Positions 31,036-39,713 of a DNA stretch of 64,000 bases are shown here, one piece after another. Position 1 is the first letter of the stretch. Each line of letters begins with the position of its first letter. Both the position numbers and the translations under genes were made by a program. The notes under the pieces were generated by a model, which saw only the letters and a list, made by a program, of their open reading frames with translations, was not told the origin of the DNA and ran no database searches. This DNA is from JAYRZB01 sp041916675 (GTDB lineage Bacteria > Pseudomonadota > Alphaproteobacteria > Rhizobiales > Devosiaceae), in contig JAYRZB010000006.1 of the NCBI GenBank assembly GCA_041916675.1, forward strand, positions 124,001-188,000. Direction: 5' to 3'.

Positions 31036-31971
31036 TTAGCTGAACAGGCCGACAAAGGCCGGTCCGGCCTTGGCCACCAGCGCCTCGCCCAGTGCCCAGC
31101 CCAAGGCATCGGCATCGGCCTGCGGGCCGCTATGGGTCAATTCAAAGCACTGCCGCCCATCAAGCGAGAGGATCTGACCGGTCATGGTCAGGGTCGTGCC
31201 TTCGAGCACCGAATAGGCCGCAATCGGGGTGCGGCACGAGCCATCCAGGCGGCGCAGAAACGCCCGCTCGGCGGTGACGGCGATGTGGGTTGCGGCATGG
31301 TTGAGGACCTTAACGAGGGCGCGGGTGCGTTCGTCGGCTTGCCGGATTTCGATGCCGATAGCACCCTGTGCCGGGGCAGGGGGGAACAGTCTGGGGTCGA
31401 GATAGCTGGTGGCGCGGTCAGCCTTGCCCAGCCGGTTGAGCCCGGCGCTGGCCAGCAAGGTTGCATCGGCCACGCCATCGGCGAGCTTTTTGAGCCTGGT
31501 GTCGACATTGCCGCGAAACGGCACGATGGAAAAGTCGGGCCGGTAACGCAGCATCTGCGCTGCCCGGCGCAGCGATGAGGTGCCAAAGCGCGAACCGTTC
31601 GGCAGCTCATCAACGCTGCGTGCCGTCAGCGAGACAAAGGCATCCCGGATATCCTCGCGTTCAAGGAAAACGGGCAGCTCGAGCCCGTTGGGCAAAGTGG
31701 TGGCCACATCCTTGGAGGAATGCACGCCGAGGTCCACGGCGCCATCGAGCAGGGCCTGCTCGATTTCCTTGGTGAACAGGCCCTTCCCGCCCACCTCGCT
31801 CAGCGGCCGGTCCTGGATGCGGTCGCCCGAGGTCGAAATGACAATGATTTCGATGCGTTCGGGCGCAACCTCATGGGCCTTGGCCAGCAGCGATTGCACC
31901 AGGTGCGCCTGCACCAGGGCGAGAGGCGAACCACGGGTACCGATGCGCAGGAAAGGGGCTGGCGATTGCAT
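31036..31971 (-). CDS. hemC: Hydroxymethylbilane synthase (porphobilinogen deaminase)
   Basis: 311 residues. 'RIGTRGSPLALVQAHLV' at the N-terminus, 'GDRIQDRPLSEVGGKGLFTKEIE', 'GVHSSKDVATTLPNGL' and 'RGNVDTRLKKL' are diagnostic; the dipyrromethane cofactor is attached to the Cys in 'LDGSCRTPIAAY'. It polymerises four porphobilinogens. It is the first gene of the minus-strand hem cluster, divergent from tsaD across 76 bases that must hold both promoters. Confidence 0.97.
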   Translation of the reverse strand: MQSPAPFLRIGTRGSPLALVQAHLVQSLLAKAHEVAPERIEIIVISTSGDRIQDRPLSEVGGKGLFTKEIEQALLDGAVDLGVHSSKDVATTLPNGLELPVFLEREDIRDAFVSLTARSVDELPNGSRFGTSSLRRAAQMLRYRPDFSIVPFRGNVDTRLKKLADGVADATLLASAGLNRLGKADRATSYLDPRLFPPAPAQGAIGIEIRQADERTRALVKVLNHAATHIAVTAERAFLRRLDGSCRTPIAAYSVLEGTTLTMTGQILSLDGRQCFELTHSGPQADADALGWALGEALVAKAGPAFVGLFS

Positions 31972-32047
31972 TGTCGTGCCGTCCTATTGTAGGCCAAGGC
32001 GAGATGGGCTGGATTAGACCAGTTCGCCAGCACCGGGCAAGGCGCGC

Positions 32048-33106
32048 ATGCGGATTTTAGGGATCGAGACCTCCTGCGACGAGACCGCCGCCGCCGTTGT
32101 CGGCCGCGATGGCGCCGGGCAGGGCACGATCCTGTCCAATATAGTGCGTTCCCAGCTTGAAGAACACGCAGCCTTTGGCGGCGTCGTGCCCGAACTGGCG
32201 GCGCGCGCGCATGTGACGCATCTTGATCATATCATTGCCCGGGCCATTGCGGAGGCCGATATCGGTTTTGCCGATCTCGATGCCATTGCGGCCACAGCCG
32301 GGCCGGGCCTGATCGGCGGGGTGCTGGTCGGGCTGACCACGGCCAAGGCGCTGGCCGCCGCGCTCGGCAAGCCGCTTGTCGCCATCAACCATCTCGAAGC
32401 CCATGCCCTCACCGCCCGGCTCACCGACGGGGCGGCGTTTCCCTATCTGATGCTGCTGGTTTCGGGTGGGCACAGCCAGTTTGTTCTGGTGCGCGGTGTG
32501 GGCCAATATGAGCGCTGGGGCACTACCATTGACGATGCATTGGGCGAGGCCTTCGACAAGGTGGCCAAGATGCTCGATATCGGCCAGCCCGGCGGGCCGA
32601 TGGTTGAAAAGCTGGCGCTGGCCGGCAATCCCGGGCGCTTCCGCTTTCCGCGCCCGCTGTTGCGCGAGGCCCGGCTCGACTTTTCCTTTTCCGGGCTTAA
32701 GACCGCCGTGCGGCTGGCCGCCGAGGAGATCGTCCCGCTCACCGATACCGATGTCGCCGATATCTGCGCTAGTTTCCAGGCCGCGGTCACCGAAGTGGTC
32801 AGCGTCCGCGCCGGGCAGGCGCTTGCCCGCTTTGCCGAGGCGTTTCCCGCCCAGCAGGCCCGGCTGGTGGTGGCCGGGGGCGTTGCGGCCAACAAGGTGA
32901 TCGGGGCCGGGCTGCGCACGGTTGCCGCCGCCCACGGGGCTGATCTCATCATCCCGCCGCCCGCGCTCTGCACCGACAATGGCGTGATGGTGGCCTGGGC
33001 CGGAGCAGAACGCTTTGCGCTCGGGGCCGCCGACGGGCTCGACTTCATCGCCCGCCCGCGCTGGCCGCTCGACAGCGCCGACATGGGGATCGTCCATGGC
33101 GCTTGA
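32048..33106 (+). CDS. tsaD: tRNA N6-adenosine threonylcarbamoyltransferase TsaD
   Basis: 352 residues. 'ILGIETSCDETAAAVV' at the N-terminus, the metal-binding 'INHLEAHALTARL', 'LLVSGGHSQFVLV', 'GEAFDKVAKML', and 'CTDNGVMVAWAG' near the C-terminus identify TsaD. It transfers threonylcarbamoyl to A37 of tRNAs that read ANN codons, using TsaB and TsaE as partners (not in the window). Such tRNAs include tRNA-Thr, which is the target of the island upstream, but the two are not otherwise linked. It overlaps gpsA by 11 bases. Confidence 0.97.
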   Translation: MRILGIETSCDETAAAVVGRDGAGQGTILSNIVRSQLEEHAAFGGVVPELAARAHVTHLDHIIARAIAEADIGFADLDAIAATAGPGLIGGVLVGLTTAKALAAALGKPLVAINHLEAHALTARLTDGAAFPYLMLLVSGGHSQFVLVRGVGQYERWGTTIDDALGEAFDKVAKMLDIGQPGGPMVEKLALAGNPGRFRFPRPLLREARLDFSFSGLKTAVRLAAEEIVPLTDTDVADICASFQAAVTEVVSVRAGQALARFAEAFPAQQARLVVAGGVAANKVIGAGLRTVAAAHGADLIIPPPALCTDNGVMVAWAGAERFALGAADGLDFIARPRWPLDSADMGIVHGA

Positions 33107-34091
33107 CCAGGTTGCCGTCATTGGTTCGGGTGCCTGGGGCACGGCGCTGGCCCAGGCCGCCGCCATGGCCGGGCGCGGCGTCACCCTTTATGGCCGCGAT
33201 GCCGCCCAGGTGCAAACCATCAACCAGACCCACACCAATCCAGATTATCTCGGCCCGATCCCGCTGTCCGATCGCATCACCGCCACAACGGATAGGGCCA
33301 GTGTCATGGCTGCCGATTTCGTCATCCTCGCCGTTCCGGCCCAGGCCAGCCGGGCGGCGCTGCAATCGATCGGGGCTGTGGCGCTGGCAGGCAAGCCGGT
33401 GGTGCTGTCGGCCAAGGGGTTTGAGCAGGGGACGCTCGCCCGGCAGACCGAAATCCTGGCCGAACTGGCCCCCGATGCCATTCCAATGGTGCTCTCGGGC
33501 CCGAGCTTTGCGGCCGACGTTGCCGCCGGGCGTCCCACCGCCGTCACCCTCGCCGGGGTTGATCCCGGCGTGACCGCAGAGGTTGCCGCCGCCCTCGCCG
33601 GTCCCGCCTTGCGGCCCTATGTGTCCGATGACCCGGTGGGGGTCGAACTGGCCGGGGGGCTGAAGAATGTCTATGCGCTGGCCTGTGGGGCCGTTGAGGG
33701 GGCCGGGCTCGGTGCCTCGGCGCGTTCGGCGCTATTGGCCCGCGCCTATGCCGAAATGGCGCGCATCGTAGTGGCGAAGGGCGGGGCGGCGGCCACCCTG
33801 ACCGGGCTTGCCGGGCTCGGCGATCTCACCTTGTCCTGCACCACCGCGCAATCGCGCAACTATCAGTTTGGCCTGGCGCTCGGGCGCGGGCAGAGTGTGG
33901 ATGAGATCAGGGCCTCTGGCGCAAAACTTGCCGAAGGCGTCATGACTGCGCCGGTGGCCCAGGCCATGGCGCACGGGCTGGGCATCGATGCCCCGCTTAT
34001 CGATGCGGTCAATCTCCTGCTGGCCGGAGCGGCCAGCATTGCCACCATCGTTGCCGGCCTCATGGCGCGGCCGCTCAAGAAGGAGGAATGA
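33096..34091 (+). CDS. gpsA: Glycerol-3-phosphate dehydrogenase [NAD(P)+]
   Basis: 331 residues. N-terminal Rossmann motif 'VAVIGSGAWGTALAQAAA', then 'VLSGPSFAADVAAGRPTAVTLA', the catalytic Lys in 'GVELAGGLKNVYALACG', and 'ARAYAEMARI...GLAGLGDLTLSC'. It reduces dihydroxyacetone phosphate to sn-glycerol 3-phosphate for phospholipid synthesis. The start at 33096 lies within the end of tsaD; upstream in-frame starts would add a non-family tail. It is followed without a gap by the YciI-like gene. Confidence 0.97.
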   Translation: MALDQVAVIGSGAWGTALAQAAAMAGRGVTLYGRDAAQVQTINQTHTNPDYLGPIPLSDRITATTDRASVMAADFVILAVPAQASRAALQSIGAVALAGKPVVLSAKGFEQGTLARQTEILAELAPDAIPMVLSGPSFAADVAAGRPTAVTLAGVDPGVTAEVAAALAGPALRPYVSDDPVGVELAGGLKNVYALACGAVEGAGLGASARSALLARAYAEMARIVVAKGGAAATLTGLAGLGDLTLSCTTAQSRNYQFGLALGRGQSVDEIRASGAKLAEGVMTAPVAQAMAHGLGIDAPLIDAVNLLLAGAASIATIVAGLMARPLKKEE

Positions 34092-34388
34092 ATGCTCTAT
34101 GCCATGATCGCGAAGGATAAGCCCGACGGGCTCGACAAGCGCCTCGCCATCCGCCCGGTACACCTTGATCACCTCAATGGGCTTGGCGACCAACTGGTGT
34201 TTGCCGGGGCTCTGTTCGGTGAGGACGACAAGCCCAATGGGTCGCTGGTGGTCGTCGAGGCGGCCAGCCTCGATCAGGCCCGCGCCATGATTGCGGCCGA
34301 CCCGTTCGTCAAGGAGGGGGTTTTTGAAAGCTACACCGTCCAGCGCTGGAACTGGGCCGTGCAGAACCCAACCGGGCGGGGGCAGTAA
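34092..34388 (+). CDS. YciI-like protein
   Basis: 98 residues with the YciI fold pattern: 'MLYAMIAKDKPDGLDKRLAIRPVHLDHLNGLG' (the conserved His and Asp), 'VFAGALFGEDDKPNGSLVVVEA', and 'ADPFVKEGVFESYTVQRWNW'. The family includes ferredoxin-like dimers of unclear enzymatic function. Translation follows directly from gpsA (stop at 34089-34091, start at 34092), and its stop overlaps the start of the EVE gene (TAATG), so this is a tightly coupled operon. Confidence 0.9.
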   Translation: MLYAMIAKDKPDGLDKRLAIRPVHLDHLNGLGDQLVFAGALFGEDDKPNGSLVVVEAASLDQARAMIAADPFVKEGVFESYTVQRWNWAVQNPTGRGQ

Positions 34389-34807
34389 TGGCCCACTGGC
34401 TGCTCAAATCCGAGCCCGAAACCTTCTCGTTTGCCCAGATGATGGCCAAGCCGGTCGAGGAATGGCACGGCGTGCGCAATTATGGGGCGCGCAACAACAT
34501 GCGGGCCATGCAGATCGGGGATGAGTGCTTCTTCTACCACTCGGTGCAGGAAAAGCAGATCATGGGCACGGTGCGGGTGATTGCCTTGGCCCATCCTGAT
34601 TCCACCGCCTTCGTTCCGGGTGAAAAAGTGGTCTGGGAATGTGTCGATGTGGCGCCGGGCCGTGCCCTGCCGCGCCCGGTCACGCTCGAACAGGTCAAAG
34701 TTACCCCCGGGCTTGAGAACATGGTGCTGATCAACAATTCGCGCCTGTCGGTTCAGCCGGTTACCGATGCCGAGTGGGACATCATTCTCAGGCTCGGCGG
34801 GCTGTAA
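34388..34807 (+). CDS. EVE domain-containing protein
   Basis: 139 residues, the whole length being one EVE domain: 'AHWLLKSEPETFSFAQMMA', 'WHGVRNYGARNNMRAMQIGDECFFYHS', 'GTVRVIALAHPD', and the ending 'WDIILRLGGL'. EVE domains are PUA-like folds that bind modified bases, including 5-methylcytosine and its derivatives, in DNA or RNA. This one is in the conserved gpsA-YciI-EVE order and is most probably a housekeeping copy rather than a defence module. Confidence 0.93.
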   Translation: MAHWLLKSEPETFSFAQMMAKPVEEWHGVRNYGARNNMRAMQIGDECFFYHSVQEKQIMGTVRVIALAHPDSTAFVPGEKVVWECVDVAPGRALPRPVTLEQVKVTPGLENMVLINNSRLSVQPVTDAEWDIILRLGGL

Positions 34808-34857
34808 CCGCGCCGCAATGGGCGCTAATATCGGGCGTTTCAACCTTGGGGGGTATC

Positions 34858-35256
34858 ATGGTTTTTACGGTCAACTGGATCGCCGTTGTTCTGTCCGCCG
34901 TGGCCAGCATGGTTTTGGGCATGGCCTGGTACATGACGCTTTCAAAGCAGTGGCTTGATGCCATCGGCAAAACGCGTGAACAGCTTGATGCCAGCGCGGC
35001 GCCGTTCATCATCGCCGCGCTTTGCCAATTGGTTACGGCTTATTTCATTGCCGTGTTCACCGCTTCGATTTTTGAGGCGGTCACGTTGACCAATGCGGTG
35101 CAGGTCGGGGTTCTGGGCTGGCTCGGCTTCATCATCACCTCGATGATTTTGAACCACCGCTACCAGAACGCCAAGTGGTCCAACACTTTCATTGATGGCG
35201 GCTATCTTCTGGGCGTGGTCATCGTCCAGGGCATTGTCATCGGGCTCTTCGGCTGA
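34858..35256 (+). CDS. DUF1761-type membrane protein
   Basis: 132 residues with four hydrophobic segments (about 3-25, 48-70, 77-97 and 112-131). 'WYMTLSKQWLDAIGKTREQLDAS' after the first segment and 'GWLGFIITSMILNHRYQNAKWSNTFIDGGYLLG' are typical of the DUF1761 family, whose role is unknown. The start at 34858 follows a GGGGGG stretch, a good ribosome-binding site, and gives a sensible first transmembrane segment; a longer frame would start inside the EVE gene. Confidence 0.8.
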   Translation: MVFTVNWIAVVLSAVASMVLGMAWYMTLSKQWLDAIGKTREQLDASAAPFIIAALCQLVTAYFIAVFTASIFEAVTLTNAVQVGVLGWLGFIITSMILNHRYQNAKWSNTFIDGGYLLGVVIVQGIVIGLFG

Positions 35257-35317
35257 GGCGGCAACCGCCAATCAAAGCGCTCTCGCCTGTCAAACGGCGG
35301 GGGCGCGGCCTTACCGA

Positions 35318-35506
35318 TCAGAAGTCAGCCGTCAGGCCCTTGATTTCCCAATCGCCATAGCGCGCCGGGTCCAGGCCGCCGCGCCCGCCTTGTTCCTTAG
35401 GCAGTTCTGCCTTGGTTGCGGCCGCGCGCCGGGCCTCGGCTTCGGCCAGCGCCCGCTGCGCGGCGGGGCTCAGGGGTGGGCGAGGCGGCTGTTCGGTATT
35501 GTCCAT
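35318..35506 (-). CDS. DUF1674 / succinate dehydrogenase assembly factor 4 homologue
   Basis: 62 residues ending in 'GGRGGLDPARYGDWEIKGLTADF', the signature of the DUF1674/SDHAF4 family. In eukaryotes the factor binds flavinylated SdhA and helps it join SdhB. The N-terminus is a Pro/Ala-rich helix ('LSPAAQRALAEAEARRAAATK'). It is a single gene between the DUF1761 gene and htpX. The target enzyme genes (sdhC, sdhD, sdhA) are about 26 kb downstream in this window. Confidence 0.88.
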   Translation of the reverse strand: MDNTEQPPRPPLSPAAQRALAEAEARRAAATKAELPKEQGGRGGLDPARYGDWEIKGLTADF

Positions 35507-35611
35507 GGGTCGGCCCCTGCGATGAACTTTTGGTAATCTGGCTTGCAGGGAACCAGCAGGCTCCCCATCCTATTATCCGTCTAATATCCGGAAGGTAGGA
35601 TCAAAGCAAAA

Positions 35612-36583
35612 ATGTTCAACGCCCTGCGTACCACGGTTCTGCTTGCGGCCATGACGGCGCTGTTCATGGGCGTGGGCTATCTCATCGGCGGCCAAACCGG
35701 CATGATGCTGGCTTTGGGGGTGGCGGTGGTCACCAACTTCATTTCCTACTGGAACTCGGACAAGCTGGTGCTGCGCATGCAGAATGCCGAGCCGGTTGAT
35801 CGGCGCAGCGCGCCCGAACTCTATGAGATGGTTGAAGTGCTCTCGCGCCGCGCCGGGCTGCCGGTGCCGGCCATTTACCTGATCCATACCGATCAGCCCA
35901 ATGCCTTTGCAACCGGGCGCGATCCGCAGAACGCGGCCGTCGCGGTATCGGCGGGGTTGTTGCGCACGCTTGAAACCCGCGAAGTGGCCGGCGTGATTGC
36001 CCATGAGCTGGCCCATATCCGCAGCCGCGACACCCTGACCATGACAATTACCGCAACCCTTGCCGGTGCCATCTCGATGCTGGCCCAGTTCGGCCTGTTC
36101 TTTGGCGGCTCGAACAATCGCGATAACCCGCTCGGCGGCATCGGCGCTTTGATTGCAGTCTTTGTCGCTCCCCTGGCTGCCATGCTGGTGCAGATGGCGA
36201 TCAGCCGCACTCGCGAATATGAGGCCGACCGCGGTGGCGCCGAGATTTCCGGCGATCCGTTGGCGCTGGCTTCGGCTCTGGCCAAGATTTCGAGCGCTGC
36301 GGGCCGCACGGTCAATATTGCCGCCGAGCGCAACCCGGCCATGGCCCATCTCTACATCGCCAATCCGCTCTCGGGTGCGCGGATGGATAACCTGTTCTCG
36401 ACCCACCCGGATGTGAATAATCGCATCGCCGAACTGCAAAAACTTGCCGCAACCGGCTCGCTCAACCATAAGGGTCCGGCACCGTCCGCGCGTTCGCGGG
36501 TGGAAACGCCCCGGCAGGGCGGCGGCTGGCGGGTTCCGCCCACCGGTCAGAATGGTCCGGACCAGCGCGGTCCCTGGGGATGA
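35612..36583 (+). CDS. htpX: Zinc metalloprotease HtpX
   Basis: 323 residues of the M48 family. Two N-terminal transmembrane segments (about 7-27 and 29-48), the active-site motif 'VIAHELAHIRSRD' (HExxH), two further hydrophobic segments, and 'REYEADRGGAEISGDP' supplying the third zinc ligand. It degrades misfolded inner-membrane proteins, in parallel with FtsH. The C-terminus is a Pro/Gly/Arg-rich extension ('RQGGGWRVPPTGQNGPDQRG'). It is followed immediately by the RsmB-like gene. Confidence 0.96.
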   Translation: MFNALRTTVLLAAMTALFMGVGYLIGGQTGMMLALGVAVVTNFISYWNSDKLVLRMQNAEPVDRRSAPELYEMVEVLSRRAGLPVPAIYLIHTDQPNAFATGRDPQNAAVAVSAGLLRTLETREVAGVIAHELAHIRSRDTLTMTITATLAGAISMLAQFGLFFGGSNNRDNPLGGIGALIAVFVAPLAAMLVQMAISRTREYEADRGGAEISGDPLALASALAKISSAAGRTVNIAAERNPAMAHLYIANPLSGARMDNLFSTHPDVNNRIAELQKLAATGSLNHKGPAPSARSRVETPRQGGGWRVPPTGQNGPDQRGPWG

Positions 36584-36590
36584 GCAGGCT

Positions 36591-37883
36591 TTGGCGAAAT
36601 CAGATCCGGCGGGGCTTGCTCTCCGCCTCGTAGCGGCAGCCCGGCTGCGCGATGTGCTGGCCGGCAGCCGCTTTGCCCCGCTCGGGCCCGCCGAGCTCCC
36701 TGACGGCCGCGATCGGGCGCTGGCCAACCGGGTGGTCACCACTGCATTGCGGCGCCATGGCCACCTGAACCTGATGATCCATCATCTGCTCGAACGCGGC
36801 ATGCCGGGGCGCAGCGGCACGTTCGAGGCCGTGCTGCGCATCAGTCTGGCGCAATTGCTGTTCCTGCCCGATCTCGGCGCCCACAGCGCCCTGTTCCTTG
36901 CCGGCGAAGCGGTCAAGCGCGACAAGAAGGCCGCCCACCTGTCGGGCCTGATCAATGCATTGCTGCGCCGGGCCCAGGCCGAGGCGGAAAGCCTCACCAG
37001 TGCGCCGCTCGACCTGCTGTTTCCCGAACGGCTGCGCAAAGGCTGGGTCAGGGCCTATGGCGAGGAGGCAGTCATTGCCTTTGGTGAAGCCATGCTGGCC
37101 GGTGCCCCGCTCGACCTGACGCTGAAATCGGCCACGCCGCAACTGATCAGTGCGCTCGGCGCCGAACCGGTATTTGCCGATAGCGTGCGCATCGAAGAGC
37201 GCGACAAATCTGTCGATGCGCTGCCCGGCTATGCTGAAGGCGAGTGGTGGGTTCAGGATATGGCGGCCTCGCTGCCGGCCCGCTTTTTCAACCTGCCCCC
37301 CGGCTCCCGGGTGCTCGATATGTGCGCCGCCCCCGGCGGCAAGACCGCGCAACTGATCAAGGCCGGGTTTCAGGTCACCGCCCTCGACAATGATGGCGAG
37401 CGCCTCGCGCGGGTTCGGACCAATCTCGACCGGCTCGGTTACGAGGCCGAACTCGTCGAGGCCGACGCCACCCGCTATGAGGCGGAAATCCCTTACGATG
37501 CCATCCTGCTCGATGCGCCCTGTTCAGCGACCGGCACCTTCCGGCGTCATCCCGAAGTGGTCTGGCACCGCAGCCAGTCCGATGTGAAGGATCGCGTTGT
37601 CCTGCAGCGCAAGATGATTGCCAAAGCCGTCGAGAATCTGAAATCCGGCGGGGTGCTGGTTTACTGTGTCTGTTCGCTGGAACCCGATGAGGGCGAGGAT
37701 CAGGCGCGCTGGGCTGCCGAAACCTTCCCGCAACTGCGCCTGTTTCCAGCGCTGCGGGTCGACAATGGCGCCCTCAACGAAATGGTCACCCGCCAGGGCT
37801 ACCTGCGCACGCATCCGGGTCAGGTGGTGCCCGGCGGTGGAACGCTCGACGGGTTCTTTATCGCCCGTTTCAAGAAGGTTTGA
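36591..37883 (+). CDS. rsmB: RsmB/NOP2-type rRNA (cytosine-C5)-methyltransferase
   Basis: 430 residues if the TTG at 36591 is the start (GAGCAGG five bases upstream); an ATG at 36552 inside htpX is the alternative. The N-terminal NusB-like helical domain ('MIHHLLERGMPGRSGTFEAVLRISLAQLLFLPD') precedes the SAM-binding domain: 'VLDMCAAPGGKTAQL', 'DAILLDAPCSATGTFRRHPEVVW' (first catalytic Cys) and 'VYCVCSLEPDEGEDQ' (second Cys). It methylates a cytosine of 16S rRNA, C967 in E. coli. The start is less sure than the function. Confidence 0.88.
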   Translation: MAKSDPAGLALRLVAAARLRDVLAGSRFAPLGPAELPDGRDRALANRVVTTALRRHGHLNLMIHHLLERGMPGRSGTFEAVLRISLAQLLFLPDLGAHSALFLAGEAVKRDKKAAHLSGLINALLRRAQAEAESLTSAPLDLLFPERLRKGWVRAYGEEAVIAFGEAMLAGAPLDLTLKSATPQLISALGAEPVFADSVRIEERDKSVDALPGYAEGEWWVQDMAASLPARFFNLPPGSRVLDMCAAPGGKTAQLIKAGFQVTALDNDGERLARVRTNLDRLGYEAELVEADATRYEAEIPYDAILLDAPCSATGTFRRHPEVVWHRSQSDVKDRVVLQRKMIAKAVENLKSGGVLVYCVCSLEPDEGEDQARWAAETFPQLRLFPALRVDNGALNEMVTRQGYLRTHPGQVVPGGGTLDGFFIARFKKV

Positions 37884-37983
37884 GCCCACTGGGCTTGGGA
37901 CAACCGGCCCGGCGGGGTGGCCTGCCCGCGCCGGGGTGATAAGTTGGTTACAATTGGAGGTATTCCGGCTGGTGTTGGAAGTG

Positions 37984-39624
37984 ATGCGTTTTCTCTCGCG
38001 CCGCATAGGCCTGGGACTGGCGGACTACGCGGTCACCATGCCGTTGGTGCGTTGGATCTGGACCGGCCCGACCCATACCGAATGGGCGTCGGCGCTCGGG
38101 GAATTCCGCCCCACCGACCGCGAGACCGTGCTCGAAATGATGGCGGGCCGCTATCTCTTGTCGTCCAAGCTCGTCGATACCCATGGCATTTCCCCTTTCG
38201 GCATCGAGGCCGACAGCGATGAGTGGCACGACGAGCTGCACAGTTTTTCCTGGCTGCGGCACTTCCGCGATGCGCGCGACGAAGGCGAGCGGCGCTTCGC
38301 CCGCACCCTTGTGCTCGACTGGATCGGGCGCGAGGGCCAGTACGATGCTGACACCTGGGCCCTGGCGCTGTGTTCTCGCCGGGTGCTGAACTGGCTGCGC
38401 CATTTCGGCTTGCTGGTCGAAGGGGCCAATACCGAGCAGACCAATACCATCGCCCGCTCGCTGGCGACCCAGATCCAGTCGCTCAAAATCCGCGCCCCAC
38501 TGGCCCGCGAACCCGGCGATGCCATTCTTGCGGCCGTCGGGCTCGTCGGTGTCGCCCTCTGCGATACCCGCGAAAGCCGTGACCTCGAGCGGCGCGTGAA
38601 CGGACTGATCCGGCTTGTCGGCCAGCAGACCGATGCCGATGGCATGCACCGCACCCGCAACGCGGCCATGCAGTTGGCCTTGCTGATCGAGCTGGTCAAC
38701 GTGCGCCAGGCGCTCAAGCGCAATCATGAGCCCCTCGCTGACAGGCTGGGGCTGGTCATCGAGCCCATGCATGCCGCCCTCGATCTGGTCACGCTGGGCA
38801 CTGGCGAGCCGGCCTATTTCAATGGCTGCGGGCACCTGCCGCACGACATGCTGATCGCGGTGCAGGCCCAGAGCGGTGTGGCCCGCCGACGCGAGACAAG
38901 AGCCAGTGGCGGATATGGGCTGCTGGCGGCAGGGCAGGCCAGTGTTCTGGCCGATGGCGGCTTTGTCGATGATCCGGTCTATACCGCCAATGGTTTTGCC
39001 AGCGGCCTGGCCTTTGAGTTCAGCCACGGGCGCGAACTGATTGTGGGATCGTGCGGTCCGGCGCCTTCTGAAATGCGCGAGAATGCGTTGCTGTTCCGGC
39101 AGGGCATCGCCCATTCCGGCATCTGCATCGATGATGTGTCTCCCGCCGATATCCCCGAACGCGGTCCTTTCGCCGGGCGTCTGATGCTGCGCGGCAACCA
39201 GCAGGCCGAACTCAGCGTCACCCCCGAGGATCAGGCGATCTTTATCCGCAACCACGCCTATGCGGCCCAGTTCGGGGTTACGGTTGAACGGCGCATTACA
39301 CTTCTGGCCGAGGGCAAGACCCTGGTCGGGCAGGACCGGCTGGTGCCTGCCGGTGGCGCAACGCCGTCCGGCCTCTGTGCGGTGCGGTTTCACCTCGCGC
39401 CCGGCATCAAGCTTTATCGCGGAGAGACCGAGGACATCCTGCGGCTCGAACTGTCCTCGGGCGCGCAATGGACGTTTCTGTGGGAAGGGGCCGAGATGCG
39501 CGTGGATGAAAGCGTGCGCCAGTCGGCCTATTTCGGGTTCCACCGCACCCGCCAGATCGTGCTCGAGGCCGAGGTCGCGGCCAATCCCGAAATCGCCTGG
39601 ATCTTCACCCTCGAAGAAGCCTGA
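37984..39624 (+). CDS. Heparinase II/III-family protein
   Basis: 546 residues. The N-terminal part is an alpha-helical toroid ('LALCSRRVLNWLRHFGLLVEG', 'LIRLVGQQTDADGMHRTRNAAMQLALLIELVNVRQAL'), and the C-terminal part is a beta-sandwich ('RASGGYGLLAAGQASVLADGGF', 'ANGFASGLAFEFSHGRELIVGSCG'). This is the heparinase II/III layout. Such proteins in Hyphomicrobiales lie beside rsmB and purH and probably act on an envelope or extracellular polysaccharide; the substrate is unknown. A GTG at 37972 is an alternative start. Confidence 0.85.
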   Translation: MRFLSRRIGLGLADYAVTMPLVRWIWTGPTHTEWASALGEFRPTDRETVLEMMAGRYLLSSKLVDTHGISPFGIEADSDEWHDELHSFSWLRHFRDARDEGERRFARTLVLDWIGREGQYDADTWALALCSRRVLNWLRHFGLLVEGANTEQTNTIARSLATQIQSLKIRAPLAREPGDAILAAVGLVGVALCDTRESRDLERRVNGLIRLVGQQTDADGMHRTRNAAMQLALLIELVNVRQALKRNHEPLADRLGLVIEPMHAALDLVTLGTGEPAYFNGCGHLPHDMLIAVQAQSGVARRRETRASGGYGLLAAGQASVLADGGFVDDPVYTANGFASGLAFEFSHGRELIVGSCGPAPSEMRENALLFRQGIAHSGICIDDVSPADIPERGPFAGRLMLRGNQQAELSVTPEDQAIFIRNHAYAAQFGVTVERRITLLAEGKTLVGQDRLVPAGGATPSGLCAVRFHLAPGIKLYRGETEDILRLELSSGAQWTFLWEGAEMRVDESVRQSAYFGFHRTRQIVLEAEVAANPEIAWIFTLEEA

Positions 39625-39713
39625 GCGACGCGGGCCTGACCGTGCCGAAATGGCTATGGTCCTTGCCGGGCAAAAGTGCTAGCCAGCGCCGAAGTTTCAA
39701 CTCGGGGCGGTCA

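Noticed and set aside
34388..34807. EVE domain as a possible defence module
   Set aside because: It is in the conserved gpsA-YciI-EVE order, far from the island, so it is most probably a housekeeping copy.
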